Assembly: GCA_002482805.1 (NCBI GenBank)
Contig: DLGR01000029.1
Coordinates: 1-31,558 of the forward strand
Direction of reading: 5' to 3'
Origin: Micavibrio sp. UBA7689
GTDB taxonomy: Bacteria; Pseudomonadota; Alphaproteobacteria; Micavibrionales; Micavibrionaceae
DNA: 31,558 bases
Shown: piece after piece, positions 16,537 through 23,382 of the stretch
Layout: each line of letters begins with the position of its first letter
Numbering within the stretch: the stretch's first letter is position 1
Program-made: the position numbers and the translations under genes
Notes under the pieces: generated by a model
Told to the model about the DNA's origin: nothing
What the model saw: the letters and a program-made list of their open reading frames with translations, nothing else
Database searches by the model: none

Positions 16537-17034
16537 TTACTTCTTCCGGAATTTATCGAGGGATACGACTTCGCCCGTTTTGGCTTCACCGCCGCCTTTT
16601 TTATCGTCGGAACCTGTAGGCTTATCGTCATCGTCACCGCCGTCTGGGAAATCATCGGCATCATCGTTCATCGGCTGGAATTGAAGCGCGAAGTTGACGG
16701 ACGGGTCGGCAAAAATGGTAATCGCGGAAAGTGGAATTTCCAGACGCTCGGGAACATTGTTGAACGAAAGCGTCACGCCCATTTTGATGTCGTCGACTTC
16801 GAGATCGTAGAATTGATATTGAAGAACGATGGTCATTTCTCCGGGATAACGGTCGCGCAGGTAAGCGGGAATTTTAACGCCGGCGAAATCGGTCATAAAG
16901 GTGATGTAGAAATGATGGTCGCCCGGAAGTTCGCCTTCCTGAATTACTTCTTCAATAGCTTCGCGCACGACACCGCGCAATGCGGACTCGACCATGCGGT
17001 CGTAACGGAGCGTATCTTCATCATCTTCGTTCAT
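16537..17034 (-). CDS. sspB: SspB, ClpXP protease adaptor (alphaproteobacterial type)
   Basis: SspB tethers ssrA-tagged proteins to ClpXP. The 165-residue protein reads RYDRMVESALRGVVREAIEEV, then GDHHFYITFMTDFAGVKIPAYLRDRYPGEMTIVLQYQFYDLEV, then VTLSFNNVPERLEIPLSAITIFADPSVNFALQF. This is the SspB fold in the alpha-specific form with an N-terminal dimer helix. A long acidic disordered linker (DDADDFPDGGDDDDK) leads to a C-terminal VVSLDKFRKK tail, the expected ClpX-binding XB motif. The ATG at 17034 is preferred over an in-frame start at 17049. It lies about 2 kb downstream of the tmRNA gene whose tag it should recognise. Confidence 0.93.
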   Translation of the reverse strand: MNEDDEDTLRYDRMVESALRGVVREAIEEVIQEGELPGDHHFYITFMTDFAGVKIPAYLRDRYPGEMTIVLQYQFYDLEVDDIKMGVTLSFNNVPERLEIPLSAITIFADPSVNFALQFQPMNDDADDFPDGGDDDDKPTGSDDKKGGGEAKTGEVVSLDKFRKK

Positions 17035-17194
17035 GGTTATTGGTCGCAAGATCGGGGTGGAAAATCAAGGGGTTCCTTGAAAAGAAATCGGCCGAATGGC
17101 CGAATCCGCGTTTAGACTCGCATTCTGCCTGCCGTTTTTCCAGAAGTTTATCGCGTATGGGCCGCTTTCTGTGGAAAACAACACGCACGGACAT
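17021..17194 (-). CDS. Possible small basic protein (57 residues)
   Basis: The ATG at 17194 follows the TAG of the O-antigen-ligase-like gene by two bases, and the frame runs 57 codons to a TGA overlapping the first 14 bases of sspB. The product begins MSVRVVFHRKRPIRDKLLEK and is rich in Arg, Lys and His. The position in an otherwise gap-free operon argues for translation; the lack of a recognised family and of an independent Shine-Dalgarno argues against. It could equally be spacer sequence. Confidence 0.3.
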   Translation of the reverse strand: MSVRVVFHRKRPIRDKLLEKRQAECESKRGFGHSADFFSRNPLIFHPDLATNNHERR

Positions 17195-17196
17195 GC

Positions 17197-19185
17197 CTAC
17201 GGACCCTCGAATATCTCCGAACCGCCCATGATGGCCTGCGGTATGGTTGTATTCTGCTTGATCATGCTGTAGTCGGAACGCTGCTTGAATTCGGCCAGAC
17301 GCGCGAGCACCTCTTTCATTTTTCCGTAATTTTTTTCTTCCAGATAGAGATTGGCGAGCGCGCCGTAATATTCGTTCACGACATCGGTCGTGTAATAGAA
17401 CTGCTCGCCTTCTTGCAGGAATTCCAAAAGCTCTGCATTGGCCTTGCCCTGATCCTTGTAAATTTTATAAAGCGCAAGGCGCGCGCCAAGATGGAGCGGA
17501 TCGATGTGCAACGCTTTTTTATAAAACTCTTCGGGTGAGATCGTGCCTTCCGGAATAACCGAAGGCCGCACGAGAGATTGCACCTTGCCCAGATAATAAT
17601 AGGCGGTGGCGGCGCGGGGATTAAGCCCTAGAGCGGTGTTCATGTAGCCGACCGTTTGATCGTACAGTTGCTTTTGCTCTTTTTCATTCGCCGCATCTTT
17701 TTTGTAATCGAGAATGGATACCGGCACGTTCACCGCGAACAAATAAACGCGGAAATTCAGGCCCATGGATATACGGCTGGCCATGTTGATTTCATGCGGG
17801 AAATGGACAATGTCTTCGCGGAACAGGGAATCTCTCGCGCGGTTGGCCATATACTCCCCGCCCATGATGCTTAAGGATAACCACCCACACATCAAGAACG
17901 GCAGCAAAAGTAAAAATCTGGCGGCGTTTACCGACATGTTCGAAGGCATCACCACCTCGCGCATGGGTTCTTTGAGCGCGCGCGAGGTGACAAGGAACCA
18001 AAGCGACAGCAGAGTTCCTGTAATGAGCAATATCGACATGTTGTAATGCAGGAAACTGACATGGCTTTGCGTCACCATGGACGCCAGCGCCGCGAAAATG
18101 GAAACAACGATCACGCGGTCCTGCATCGGCATTTGTTTGTCTTTGAGCGCGGCGAAATTGCGCATCGCCGCCGCAAACACAAACGCATAAAACAACAACG
18201 GCCCCAGCACGCCAAGCTCCGCCCAGAATTGCAGCGGATCGTTGTGCGCCATAAAGGTGCCGCCTTCGTCATTCGCGCGGCGGTATTCGGGGAAGTAGAG
18301 GTGATAAGTGCCGATGCCGGTGCCGAGCAACGGACGGTCCTTGATCATATCGACAGTGGAAGACCATATTTTCACGCGGTTGTTGGAGATATCGCCGGTC
18401 AATGTCACGGTGCCGAACAAACGCTGGCCCAGATCATATCTTTTTTGCACCCCGGTGAGTGTCACACCATAAAATGCAACGGCGGCAAGAACCACGCACA
18501 ACAGCGCCTTGCGGTGTTCTTTCACTTTCGGCCAGAGCAAAAGGCAAAACAGGATGATGCCGGGTATGAAGGCGAACACCGGGCCGCGCGCTACGGTGGA
18601 AATAATCCCGCACACCAAAAGCGATGCGAGAACAACAGCAAATTTTCGTGCGCGCGGAGATTGGTCCGATACGATCCAGCCCAGCGTGCAAAACAATGCA
18701 AGCGAGAACAAAGCGCCAAGAGAGGAAGGATCGGCCAGCGGATGCCGCGCCTGTCCTTGGAAATACGCATTGAGGAAAAAGAACTGGAATATCGCCCACA
18801 AAGACAGCACAGCAAAAATTACCGCCGCAATTTTGGCGAGGATTTTAAAATGGTCCTGCCTTCCCGTCATCACGCCGATAAAAAAAGTCAGAGGCAAAAT
18901 CGAGAAGAAGCATACGCCCATAAAGGCGATCGATTTTACTTCGGCCCAGAACGCAGAGCACACAACCAACAACCAGAACGCCCCTGCCAAATAAAGCACA
19001 GGCGCGCGCGGCATCTTCCATCCCGTGGCAGCACCTTGGGAAAGCATGACATAGCACCATGCGAACAAAACGACGATGAGCGCCATGAACCATTCCAGTT
19101 GCCATGCATTGACGGGGCATAACGCGCATATAAGCGCGGCAATCCAAAGAACGACGGGAAGGGAAAGGTTTTTCAAGAATGTCAT
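17197..19185 (-). CDS. O-antigen ligase/polymerase-like membrane protein with C-terminal TPR region
   Basis: From ATG 19185 the protein has 662 residues. About ten to twelve hydrophobic segments fill the first 420. The long periplasmic loop carries RPLLGTGIGTYHLYFPEYRR and AHNDPLQFWAELGVLGPLLFY, matching the Wzy_C/WaaL block in which the conserved His of H-N-D is functionally important. After the last membrane segment, TPR-like repeats follow (YMNTALGLNPRAATAYYYLGKVQ; YKKALHIDPLHLGARLALYKIY; YYGALANLYLEEKNYGKMKEVL). Such proteins join or polymerise glycans, or glycosylate proteins, at the periplasmic face. Starts further upstream would lie inside the tmRNA terminator and are rejected. It heads the run to sspB and the hydrolase. 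Confidence 0.88.
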   Translation of the reverse strand: MTFLKNLSLPVVLWIAALICALCPVNAWQLEWFMALIVVLFAWCYVMLSQGAATGWKMPRAPVLYLAGAFWLLVVCSAFWAEVKSIAFMGVCFFSILPLTFFIGVMTGRQDHFKILAKIAAVIFAVLSLWAIFQFFFLNAYFQGQARHPLADPSSLGALFSLALFCTLGWIVSDQSPRARKFAVVLASLLVCGIISTVARGPVFAFIPGIILFCLLLWPKVKEHRKALLCVVLAAVAFYGVTLTGVQKRYDLGQRLFGTVTLTGDISNNRVKIWSSTVDMIKDRPLLGTGIGTYHLYFPEYRRANDEGGTFMAHNDPLQFWAELGVLGPLLFYAFVFAAAMRNFAALKDKQMPMQDRVIVVSIFAALASMVTQSHVSFLHYNMSILLITGTLLSLWFLVTSRALKEPMREVVMPSNMSVNAARFLLLLPFLMCGWLSLSIMGGEYMANRARDSLFREDIVHFPHEINMASRISMGLNFRVYLFAVNVPVSILDYKKDAANEKEQKQLYDQTVGYMNTALGLNPRAATAYYYLGKVQSLVRPSVIPEGTISPEEFYKKALHIDPLHLGARLALYKIYKDQGKANAELLEFLQEGEQFYYTTDVVNEYYGALANLYLEEKNYGKMKEVLARLAEFKQRSDYSMIKQNTTIPQAIMGGSEIFEGP

Positions 19186-19226
19186 GGCGGGATGTTCCAC
19201 CGCCGTGCAAGCGGCGTCAACGGCCA

Positions 19227-19254
19227 TAAAAAATGCCCGCAAAGTTACGGGCAT
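19227..19254 (-). terminator. Terminator of the tmRNA gene
   Basis: On the minus strand ATGCCCG (19248-19254) pairs with CGGGCAT (19233-19239) around an eight-base loop, followed by a T run. It lies directly after the last tmRNA helix and about 40 bases before the next start codon. Confidence 0.85.
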
Positions 19255-19261
19255 AAAAATA

Positions 19262-19622
19262 GAAGTGGGCGGTATTCTGTTGCGAGGAACCGCCCTAACC
19301 CCACCTAACGTTGTCTAGACGTTAGGGATTGATTTACAACTACTTACTAAAGTGCGATTAAGCGGCTTTAGCGATAGCGACCAAACGGCCGTTATCATTC
19401 GCTGCGACTTGGTTATCGTTGGCATTTATATTGCCTGATCCATTACGGCGGGATCATACCGAACGCCGTCCACTGTCTTTATTACGCGTGTCGATCCTGT
19501 TTCGGCCCCGCCGCCTTGGTCGTTTAACCAACCAACTTGGTGGAGCCGCCGGGCACTGCCCCCGGGTCCACGACGCTTATTTCACAATAACGTTTAGCGT
19601 CATAACGGGCCCGAAGGCCCGC
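19262..19622 (-). ncRNA. ssrA: Circularly permuted two-piece tmRNA (ssrA, alphaproteobacterial type)
   Basis: tmRNA rescues stalled ribosomes and appends a degradation tag. Read on the minus strand, the acceptor piece comes first and ends CGGCTCC-A-CCA (CCA at 19538-19540). After a 28-base spacer the coding piece starts GGGGCCG at 19509. The two form a 7-bp acceptor stem with G-U at the third pair, the alanine identity element, followed by the tmRNA-specific GGATCGACA. Pseudoknot PK1 is readable at 19436-19469 (ACGGCG/CGCCGT and TGATCC/GGATCA). The tag frame follows 12 bases later and ends at TAA. The final helix is GGGCGGT/ACCGCCC. The permuted order is typical of alphaproteobacteria. The outer ends are approximate. 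Confidence 0.95.
19358..19423 (-). other. tmRNA tag reading frame with duplicated ANDN segment
   Basis: The resume codon is taken as GCC at 19421-19423, because it lies 12 bases after PK1 and at position 87 of the coding piece, close to the E. coli arrangement. The frame then encodes 21 residues: it begins ANDNQVA, continues with a second ANDN, and ends VAIAKAA before TAA. A later resume at GCA (19403-19405), preceded by AAGTC, would give the 15-residue AANDNGRLVAIAKAA instead. Either way the C-terminus is unusual for the family in having Lys three residues from the end. Confidence 0.75.
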
Positions 19623-19628
19623 ATCTAT

Positions 19629-19657
19629 AATATAGAGGGAATTCGTTAATTTTTCAA
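19629..19657 (-). promoter_or_regulatory. Promoter of the tmRNA gene
   Basis: On the minus strand TTGAAA (19652-19657) and TATATT (19629-19634) are separated by exactly 17 bases. The expected start near 19622 coincides with the GC-rich hairpin that opens the precursor. Confidence 0.75.
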
Positions 19658-19682
19658 GGAAAAGGCCCCGTGTGGGGCCTTT
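19657..19682 (-). terminator. Terminator after the 80-residue protein gene
   Basis: A perfect 9-bp stem (AAAGGCCCC/GGGGCCTTT, four-base loop) ends in TTTT on the minus strand. It lies a few bases after the small-gene stop and its tail overlaps the -35 box of the tmRNA promoter. Confidence 0.8.
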
Positions 19683-19685
19683 AAA

Positions 19686-19928
19686 CTACATTGTCGCGGG
19701 GGCCGGAGCTGGCTGCACGAAATCTTGGGGATTAGGGGCCGGCGTGTTGCGCGTACGATGCTGGCTTTGCGCATCGATAAAATTGCGAACCTGAGTTGGA
19801 TGAATGCCGTAGCCTTCGGATATGTCTTTTACCAATTGCTCAGGAAGCGGCTTTTCGCCCGCTTTCTTCCAACCATCTGCAAAAGCCGGAGCAAAACCGC
19901 CGGTGGTGTCTTTAATTCTAGGTGCCAT
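19686..19928 (-). CDS. Small hypothetical protein (80 residues)
   Basis: I do not recognise this protein. It starts at ATG 19928 with GAGGG eight bases upstream, and it has its own terminator, both of which support expression. The product is soluble: a charged N-terminal part (MAPRIKDTTGGFAPAFADGW), a predicted helix around PEQLVKDISEGYGIHPTQVRNF resembling a short helix-turn-helix-like stretch, and a proline/alanine-rich disordered tail ending PAPAPATM. It is divergent from thyA and lies immediately upstream of the tmRNA gene. The function is unknown. Confidence 0.65.
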   Translation of the reverse strand: MAPRIKDTTGGFAPAFADGWKKAGEKPLPEQLVKDISEGYGIHPTQVRNFIDAQSQHRTRNTPAPNPQDFVQPAPAPATM

Positions 19929-20081
19929 TTTTAAACCCTCTATTTTGAAAATCTGCCGTACATTGCCTGAAATATAGCGTTATGTCAAATATATTTTCAG
20001 GGGTATTAACTTTTGCGGAATTGCCGCTTTTCTCCCGTTCTTTTAAGGTTAATTCATACGAAAGCACAAGGAAAAACGACC

Positions 20082-20876
20082 ATGAAACAATACCACGACC
20101 TGCTGCAACGCGTCCTCGACGAAGGCAATAAAAAGATGGACCGCACAGGCACGGGCACGATCAGCGTTTTTGGGCATCAAATGCGCTTTGACCTGTCCGA
20201 AGGCTTTCCCATGGTCACGACCAAAAAGCTTCACCTCAAATCGATCATCCATGAACTGATCTGGTTTTTGAACGGCGATACCAACATCAAATACCTCACC
20301 GACAACGGCGTGAAAATCTGGAATGAATGGGCAGATGAGAAAGGCAATCTCGGCCCCGTTTACGGCCATCAATGGCGCAGCTGGTCCGCACCAGACGGGC
20401 ACACGATCGACCAGATCAGCAACCTGATCGAACGCATCAAAACCAAACCCGACGACAGACGCTTGATCGTATCCGCTTGGAACGTTGCCGATGTGCCGAA
20501 GATGGCGCTTCCGCCCTGCCATTGTTTGTTCCAGTTCTATGTCGCGGACGGAAAGCTTTCCTGCCAATTGTATCAACGCTCCGCGGATATTTTCCTCGGG
20601 GTGCCGTTCAACATCGCATCCTATTCACTGCTCACCATGATGGTGGCGCAGGTGTGCGGCTTGAAACCCGGTGAATTCATTCACACCTTCGGCGATGCGC
20701 ATATTTACCTGAACCATCTGGATCAGGTGAAAGAACAACTTTCGCGTTCTTTCTTCCCTCTTCCCGAAATGCATTTGAACCCGCATGTGAAAAATATTTT
20801 CGATTTCAAATTCGAGGATTTCGAATTGGTAGGCTACGAAGCGCACCCGACTATCAAAGCGCCGATCGCGGTTTAA
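20082..20876 (+). CDS. thyA: Thymidylate synthase
   Basis: ThyA methylates dUMP to dTMP using methylene-tetrahydrofolate, leaving dihydrofolate. From ATG 20082, preceded by AAGGAAAAA, the protein is 264 residues, the same as E. coli ThyA. The nucleophile is Cys146 in MALPPCHCLFQFYV, with RSADIFLGVPFNIASYSLL and the GDAHIYLNH block in place. FolA, which recycles the dihydrofolate, is encoded less than 1 kb downstream. The in-frame extension back to 20013 has no family similarity. The stop codon overlaps the start of the next gene (TAATG). Confidence 0.98.
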   Translation: MKQYHDLLQRVLDEGNKKMDRTGTGTISVFGHQMRFDLSEGFPMVTTKKLHLKSIIHELIWFLNGDTNIKYLTDNGVKIWNEWADEKGNLGPVYGHQWRSWSAPDGHTIDQISNLIERIKTKPDDRRLIVSAWNVADVPKMALPPCHCLFQFYVADGKLSCQLYQRSADIFLGVPFNIASYSLLTMMVAQVCGLKPGEFIHTFGDAHIYLNHLDQVKEQLSRSFFPLPEMHLNPHVKNIFDFKFEDFELVGYEAHPTIKAPIAV

Positions 20877-21139
20877 TGTCTAGAGAACGTACAAAGGACA
20901 TGACTTATGATGAGCTTGTGAGACTCAGGCTCACAGGTTTGGCAGTAGGCGGACCCGCCATGGCGGAGATAGAATTGCAAATCCGGCACCTAGAAGCGCT
21001 CGATAAGGCCACTAAAGAAAACGAAAAGCTAAGCAAAAGAGTTTATGCTTTAAATTGGTTTATAGGCTTACTCACAGTCATTTCTGCAGCCCTTACTTTT
21101 TCTTTATGGATAAACCCTCAGTGGCAGGGGTTATTTTAA
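20876..21139 (+). CDS. Small membrane-anchored coiled-coil protein coupled to thyA
   Basis: The start ATG shares its A with the thyA stop (TAATG), a classic coupling arrangement. The 87-residue product has a charged N-terminal two-thirds with a heptad-like stretch (AEIELQIRHLEALDKATKENEKLSKRV), then one membrane segment (LNWFIGLLTVISAALTFSLWI) near the C-terminus. The topology suggests a cytoplasmic coiled coil anchored by a C-terminal helix. I do not recognise a family. Base composition becomes more AT-rich here than in thyA, so it may be a later addition to the cluster. Confidence 0.7.
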   Translation: MSRERTKDMTYDELVRLRLTGLAVGGPAMAEIELQIRHLEALDKATKENEKLSKRVYALNWFIGLLTVISAALTFSLWINPQWQGLF

Positions 21140-21195
21140 GGAACTTAACTTTTTCCAGTATGTTTGCAGTGCAACAAACATAAAAGGAGACCCCT

Positions 21196-21300
21196 ATGGC
21201 GTCGAGTATCAACGAAACGACCAAAAAGACCCCGACCATGCGTTCCATCGATACAATCCTGAACAGATCATCCCAGATTTGGGACCGCAAAATACGTTAA
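21196..21300 (+). CDS. Small ORF (34 residues) with strong ribosome-binding site
   Basis: AAAGGAGA at 21183-21190 stands five bases before the ATG, one of the best Shine-Dalgarno sequences in the window. The 34-codon frame runs to TAA at 21298-21300. The product is basic and polar, beginning MASSINETTKKTPTMRS and ending WDRKIR. No family is recognised. The strong initiation signal is the main reason to believe it is translated; the short length leaves real doubt. Confidence 0.5.
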   Translation: MASSINETTKKTPTMRSIDTILNRSSQIWDRKIR

Positions 21301-21305
21301 ATTCC

Positions 21306-21352
21306 TTGTGATGCCGCAAGTGTTATGGTAACAATCCGCACGTTTTAACGTG
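21306..21352 (+). promoter_or_regulatory. Possible promoter and inverted repeat before the FlbT-like gene
   Basis: TTGTGA (21306-21311) and TAACAA (21329-21334) are 17 bases apart, a weak match. Just downstream CACGTT and AACGTG form a perfect inverted repeat with a two-base centre at 21339-21352, which could be an operator or a small leader hairpin. Confidence 0.3.
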
Positions 21353-21363
21353 TGAGATTTTCA

Positions 21364-21720
21364 GTGCCGCTTAAACTCGAAATAAAAACAGGAGAAACGA
21401 TCCATCTTTCAGGCGGCATATCCATGCGGTTTGAAAGAAGAAGCCCTGTAAGCATATCCGGCGGGGATTTGAAATTCGTCAGAGACAGAGACTTTGTCTA
21501 TCCCGAAGAAGCCAATACCGGACCCGTCGCAAAATTCCGTCTGGCCGTGCAGGAACATTATTTGAACGGCCACCCCATCAAAGCGGTCCGACAGGCCGCA
21601 GACGAACTCACCGCCGCAATAGCGGGCGTTAAGCCAATCGTCGATCAGGTGATTATCCAGTTAAACAACAATGAACCGCACAGGGCGATCCAATTCGCCA
21701 AACGCACGCTCGATTACTAA
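21364..21720 (+). CDS. flbT: FlbT-like flagellin post-transcriptional regulator
   Basis: From the GTG at 21364 the 118-residue product begins MPLKLEIKTGETIHLSGG, as FlbT does. It continues with a short beta region, REKDI-like VRDRDFVYPEEA, the central FRLAVQEHYL segment where FlbT has YFAVQLMYL, and the helical end NEPHRAIQFAKRTLDY. FlbT in Caulobacter binds the flagellin mRNA 5' leader and represses it when the flagellum is unfinished. The length agrees with the family. The odd point is the location: there are no other flagellar genes here, only thyA and folA. A GTG at 21352 is an alternative start. Confidence 0.75.
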   Translation: MPLKLEIKTGETIHLSGGISMRFERRSPVSISGGDLKFVRDRDFVYPEEANTGPVAKFRLAVQEHYLNGHPIKAVRQAADELTAAIAGVKPIVDQVIIQLNNNEPHRAIQFAKRTLDY

Positions 21721-21759
21721 GCTGTTTCACCACGTCCTTTAATACAGTATAAAACCCCT

Positions 21760-22236
21760 ATGATCATTTCCCTCGTAGTCGCCGCCGCGGATAACAATGT
21801 AATCGGCAAGGATAACGCCATGCCGTGGCACATTCCCGAAGACTTCAAACATTTCAAGGAAGTCACGATGGGCAAGCCCTGCATTATGGGCCGCAAAACC
21901 TTCGAAAGCATTCTGGTATCCTTGGGCAAACCTCTGCCGGGCCGCGTGAATATCATTATTTCCCGCAAGAATTACCAGCATGATGGTGCCCTCACCTGCA
22001 AGGATCTGGATGAGGCGATCGATCAGGCCAAAAGGACGGCATCGGAAGAAATCTGCATTATTGGCGGCGCGCAGATATATAACCTCGCCCTGCCGCTCGC
22101 CAACCGCGTCTACCTTACCCGCGTCCACCAATCGCCCGAAGGCGATGCGTTTTTTCCGGAATTGGGAAAAGAGTGGAAGGAAACAGACAAGGACTCACGC
22201 GGTCCTTACACCTTCCTGACCTACGAACGGGTATAA
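21760..22236 (+). CDS. folA: Dihydrofolate reductase
   Basis: FolA reduces dihydrofolate to tetrahydrofolate with NADPH. The 158-residue protein begins MIISLVVAAADNNVIGKDNAMPWHIPEDFKHFK, matching the family start; Asp28 in IPEDF corresponds to catalytic Asp27 of E. coli. GKPCIMGRKTFESI and the glycine pair in EICIIGGAQIY are the NADPH-binding blocks. Together with thyA upstream it completes the thymidylate cycle. It converges on mrp with 13 bases between the stop codons. Confidence 0.97.
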   Translation: MIISLVVAAADNNVIGKDNAMPWHIPEDFKHFKEVTMGKPCIMGRKTFESILVSLGKPLPGRVNIIISRKNYQHDGALTCKDLDEAIDQAKRTASEEICIIGGAQIYNLALPLANRVYLTRVHQSPEGDAFFPELGKEWKETDKDSRGPYTFLTYERV

Positions 22237-22249
22237 GACGCGGTGTATC

Positions 22250-23293
22250 TTAATTTTTAAGCGTCTTCAAAACGGCTGCGGCAATCGACCCGTAAGACGG
22301 ATCTCCCGCCGTTTTACCGTTGTCTGAATTTTCACGGATTTTCGCGTTGAGGGGGATTTCACCCAAAAACGGTACACTGCGTTTCGATGCCTCTTCGCGT
22401 GCGCCGCCATGTCCGAAGATATGGTCTTCGTACCCGCAGTTGGGGCAAATATGGAACGACATATTTTCTATCAATCCCAAAATCTTGATATTGGTTTTCT
22501 CAAACATCGCTATAGCTTTTCTGGCATCGATAAGCGCTAGGTCTTGGGGTGTCGAAACCACCACTGCGCCCGTCACCGGCACCTTTTGTGCCAGGGTGAG
22601 CTGTACATCTCCAGTTCCGGGCGGCATGTCGATCACAAGCACATCCATAGCCTCGTTTACATTTTGCCACGCTACGTCTCGTAACATCTGATAGAACGCG
22701 GTTTGGACCATAGGCCCCCTCCAGATGAGCGGTTTATCTTCGTCCGACAGATACCCCATCGACATGAGTTTTATCCCGTGCGCCTCATGCGGAATTATTT
22801 TTCCGGAATCATTCGTACTCGGCTTTCCGCTCGTCCCGCTCAACCGCGGAACCGAGGGGCCGTAAATGTCGGCGTCGAGCAAAGCCACCTTCAAACCCAT
22901 GGCGGCGAGTTCGACGGCGAGGTTGAACGCCACGGTGGATTTGCCCACCCCGCCCTTGCCGGATGCCACCGCGATGATGTGCTTGAACGGCAATACCAGC
23001 GGCGGATTCTTATTCATGCCATGCGGATCAGGCGAAGTAGCCTGCGCCTTGCGCTCCGCGGTTAGAATCACATGCGCGCTTTTCACGCCCTTGATGGATT
23101 TGATCGCCTTTTCCACATTCAGGCGCAAAGGCTCCATCGCAGGACCGTTTGCGGGATCGACCTCCAAAGTCATCAAAACATCGTGGGCGTCGCTGATCTG
23201 AAGATCGCCCACCATCCCCGCAGAGGCGACATCGCCACTGTCGGTTTCTACGGTCTTCAAGGCCGCCATAATCTTGTCTTTAAGGTCGTGCAT
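22250..23293 (-). CDS. mrp: Mrp/ApbC/NBP35-type iron-sulfur cluster carrier ATPase
   Basis: From ATG 23293 the protein has 347 residues. The N-terminal hundred residues form a DUF59/MIP18-like domain. The deviant Walker A SGKGGVGKST lies at 111-120, the LLDADIYGPSVPRL switch block near 138-151, DMPPGTGDVQLTL near 222-234, and the cluster-binding CPNC at 283-286. The family binds and transfers Fe-S clusters in the cytoplasm. The reading frame runs upstream to 23512, across the divergent hflK start, and that part is rejected. mrp beside hflKC-degP is a familiar alphaproteobacterial arrangement; the 89-base gap to hflK must hold both promoters. Confidence 0.96.
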   Translation of the reverse strand: MHDLKDKIMAALKTVETDSGDVASAGMVGDLQISDAHDVLMTLEVDPANGPAMEPLRLNVEKAIKSIKGVKSAHVILTAERKAQATSPDPHGMNKNPPLVLPFKHIIAVASGKGGVGKSTVAFNLAVELAAMGLKVALLDADIYGPSVPRLSGTSGKPSTNDSGKIIPHEAHGIKLMSMGYLSDEDKPLIWRGPMVQTAFYQMLRDVAWQNVNEAMDVLVIDMPPGTGDVQLTLAQKVPVTGAVVVSTPQDLALIDARKAIAMFEKTNIKILGLIENMSFHICPNCGYEDHIFGHGGAREEASKRSVPFLGEIPLNAKIRENSDNGKTAGDPSYGSIAAAVLKTLKN

Positions 23294-23382
23294 GGTTTTC
23301 CAAATGGGTTGTACGGGGCCGGTAAAAACCTCTATCATTAAAGCCACGCAAACATACAATTTTATTTTGGAAAACAAAACAG

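Noticed and set aside
18046..19122. Long plus-strand frame of 358 codons
   Set aside because: It is antisense to the O-antigen-ligase-like gene, whose membrane segments and conserved motifs are unambiguous; composition is His/Arg/Gln-rich as expected for a shadow.
19541..19570. Non-canonical T-loop in the tmRNA acceptor piece (GGCAGTG in place of the TTCGANT type)
   Set aside because: From memory this loop form is usual in permuted alphaproteobacterial tmRNAs, so it is not evidence of a pseudogene.
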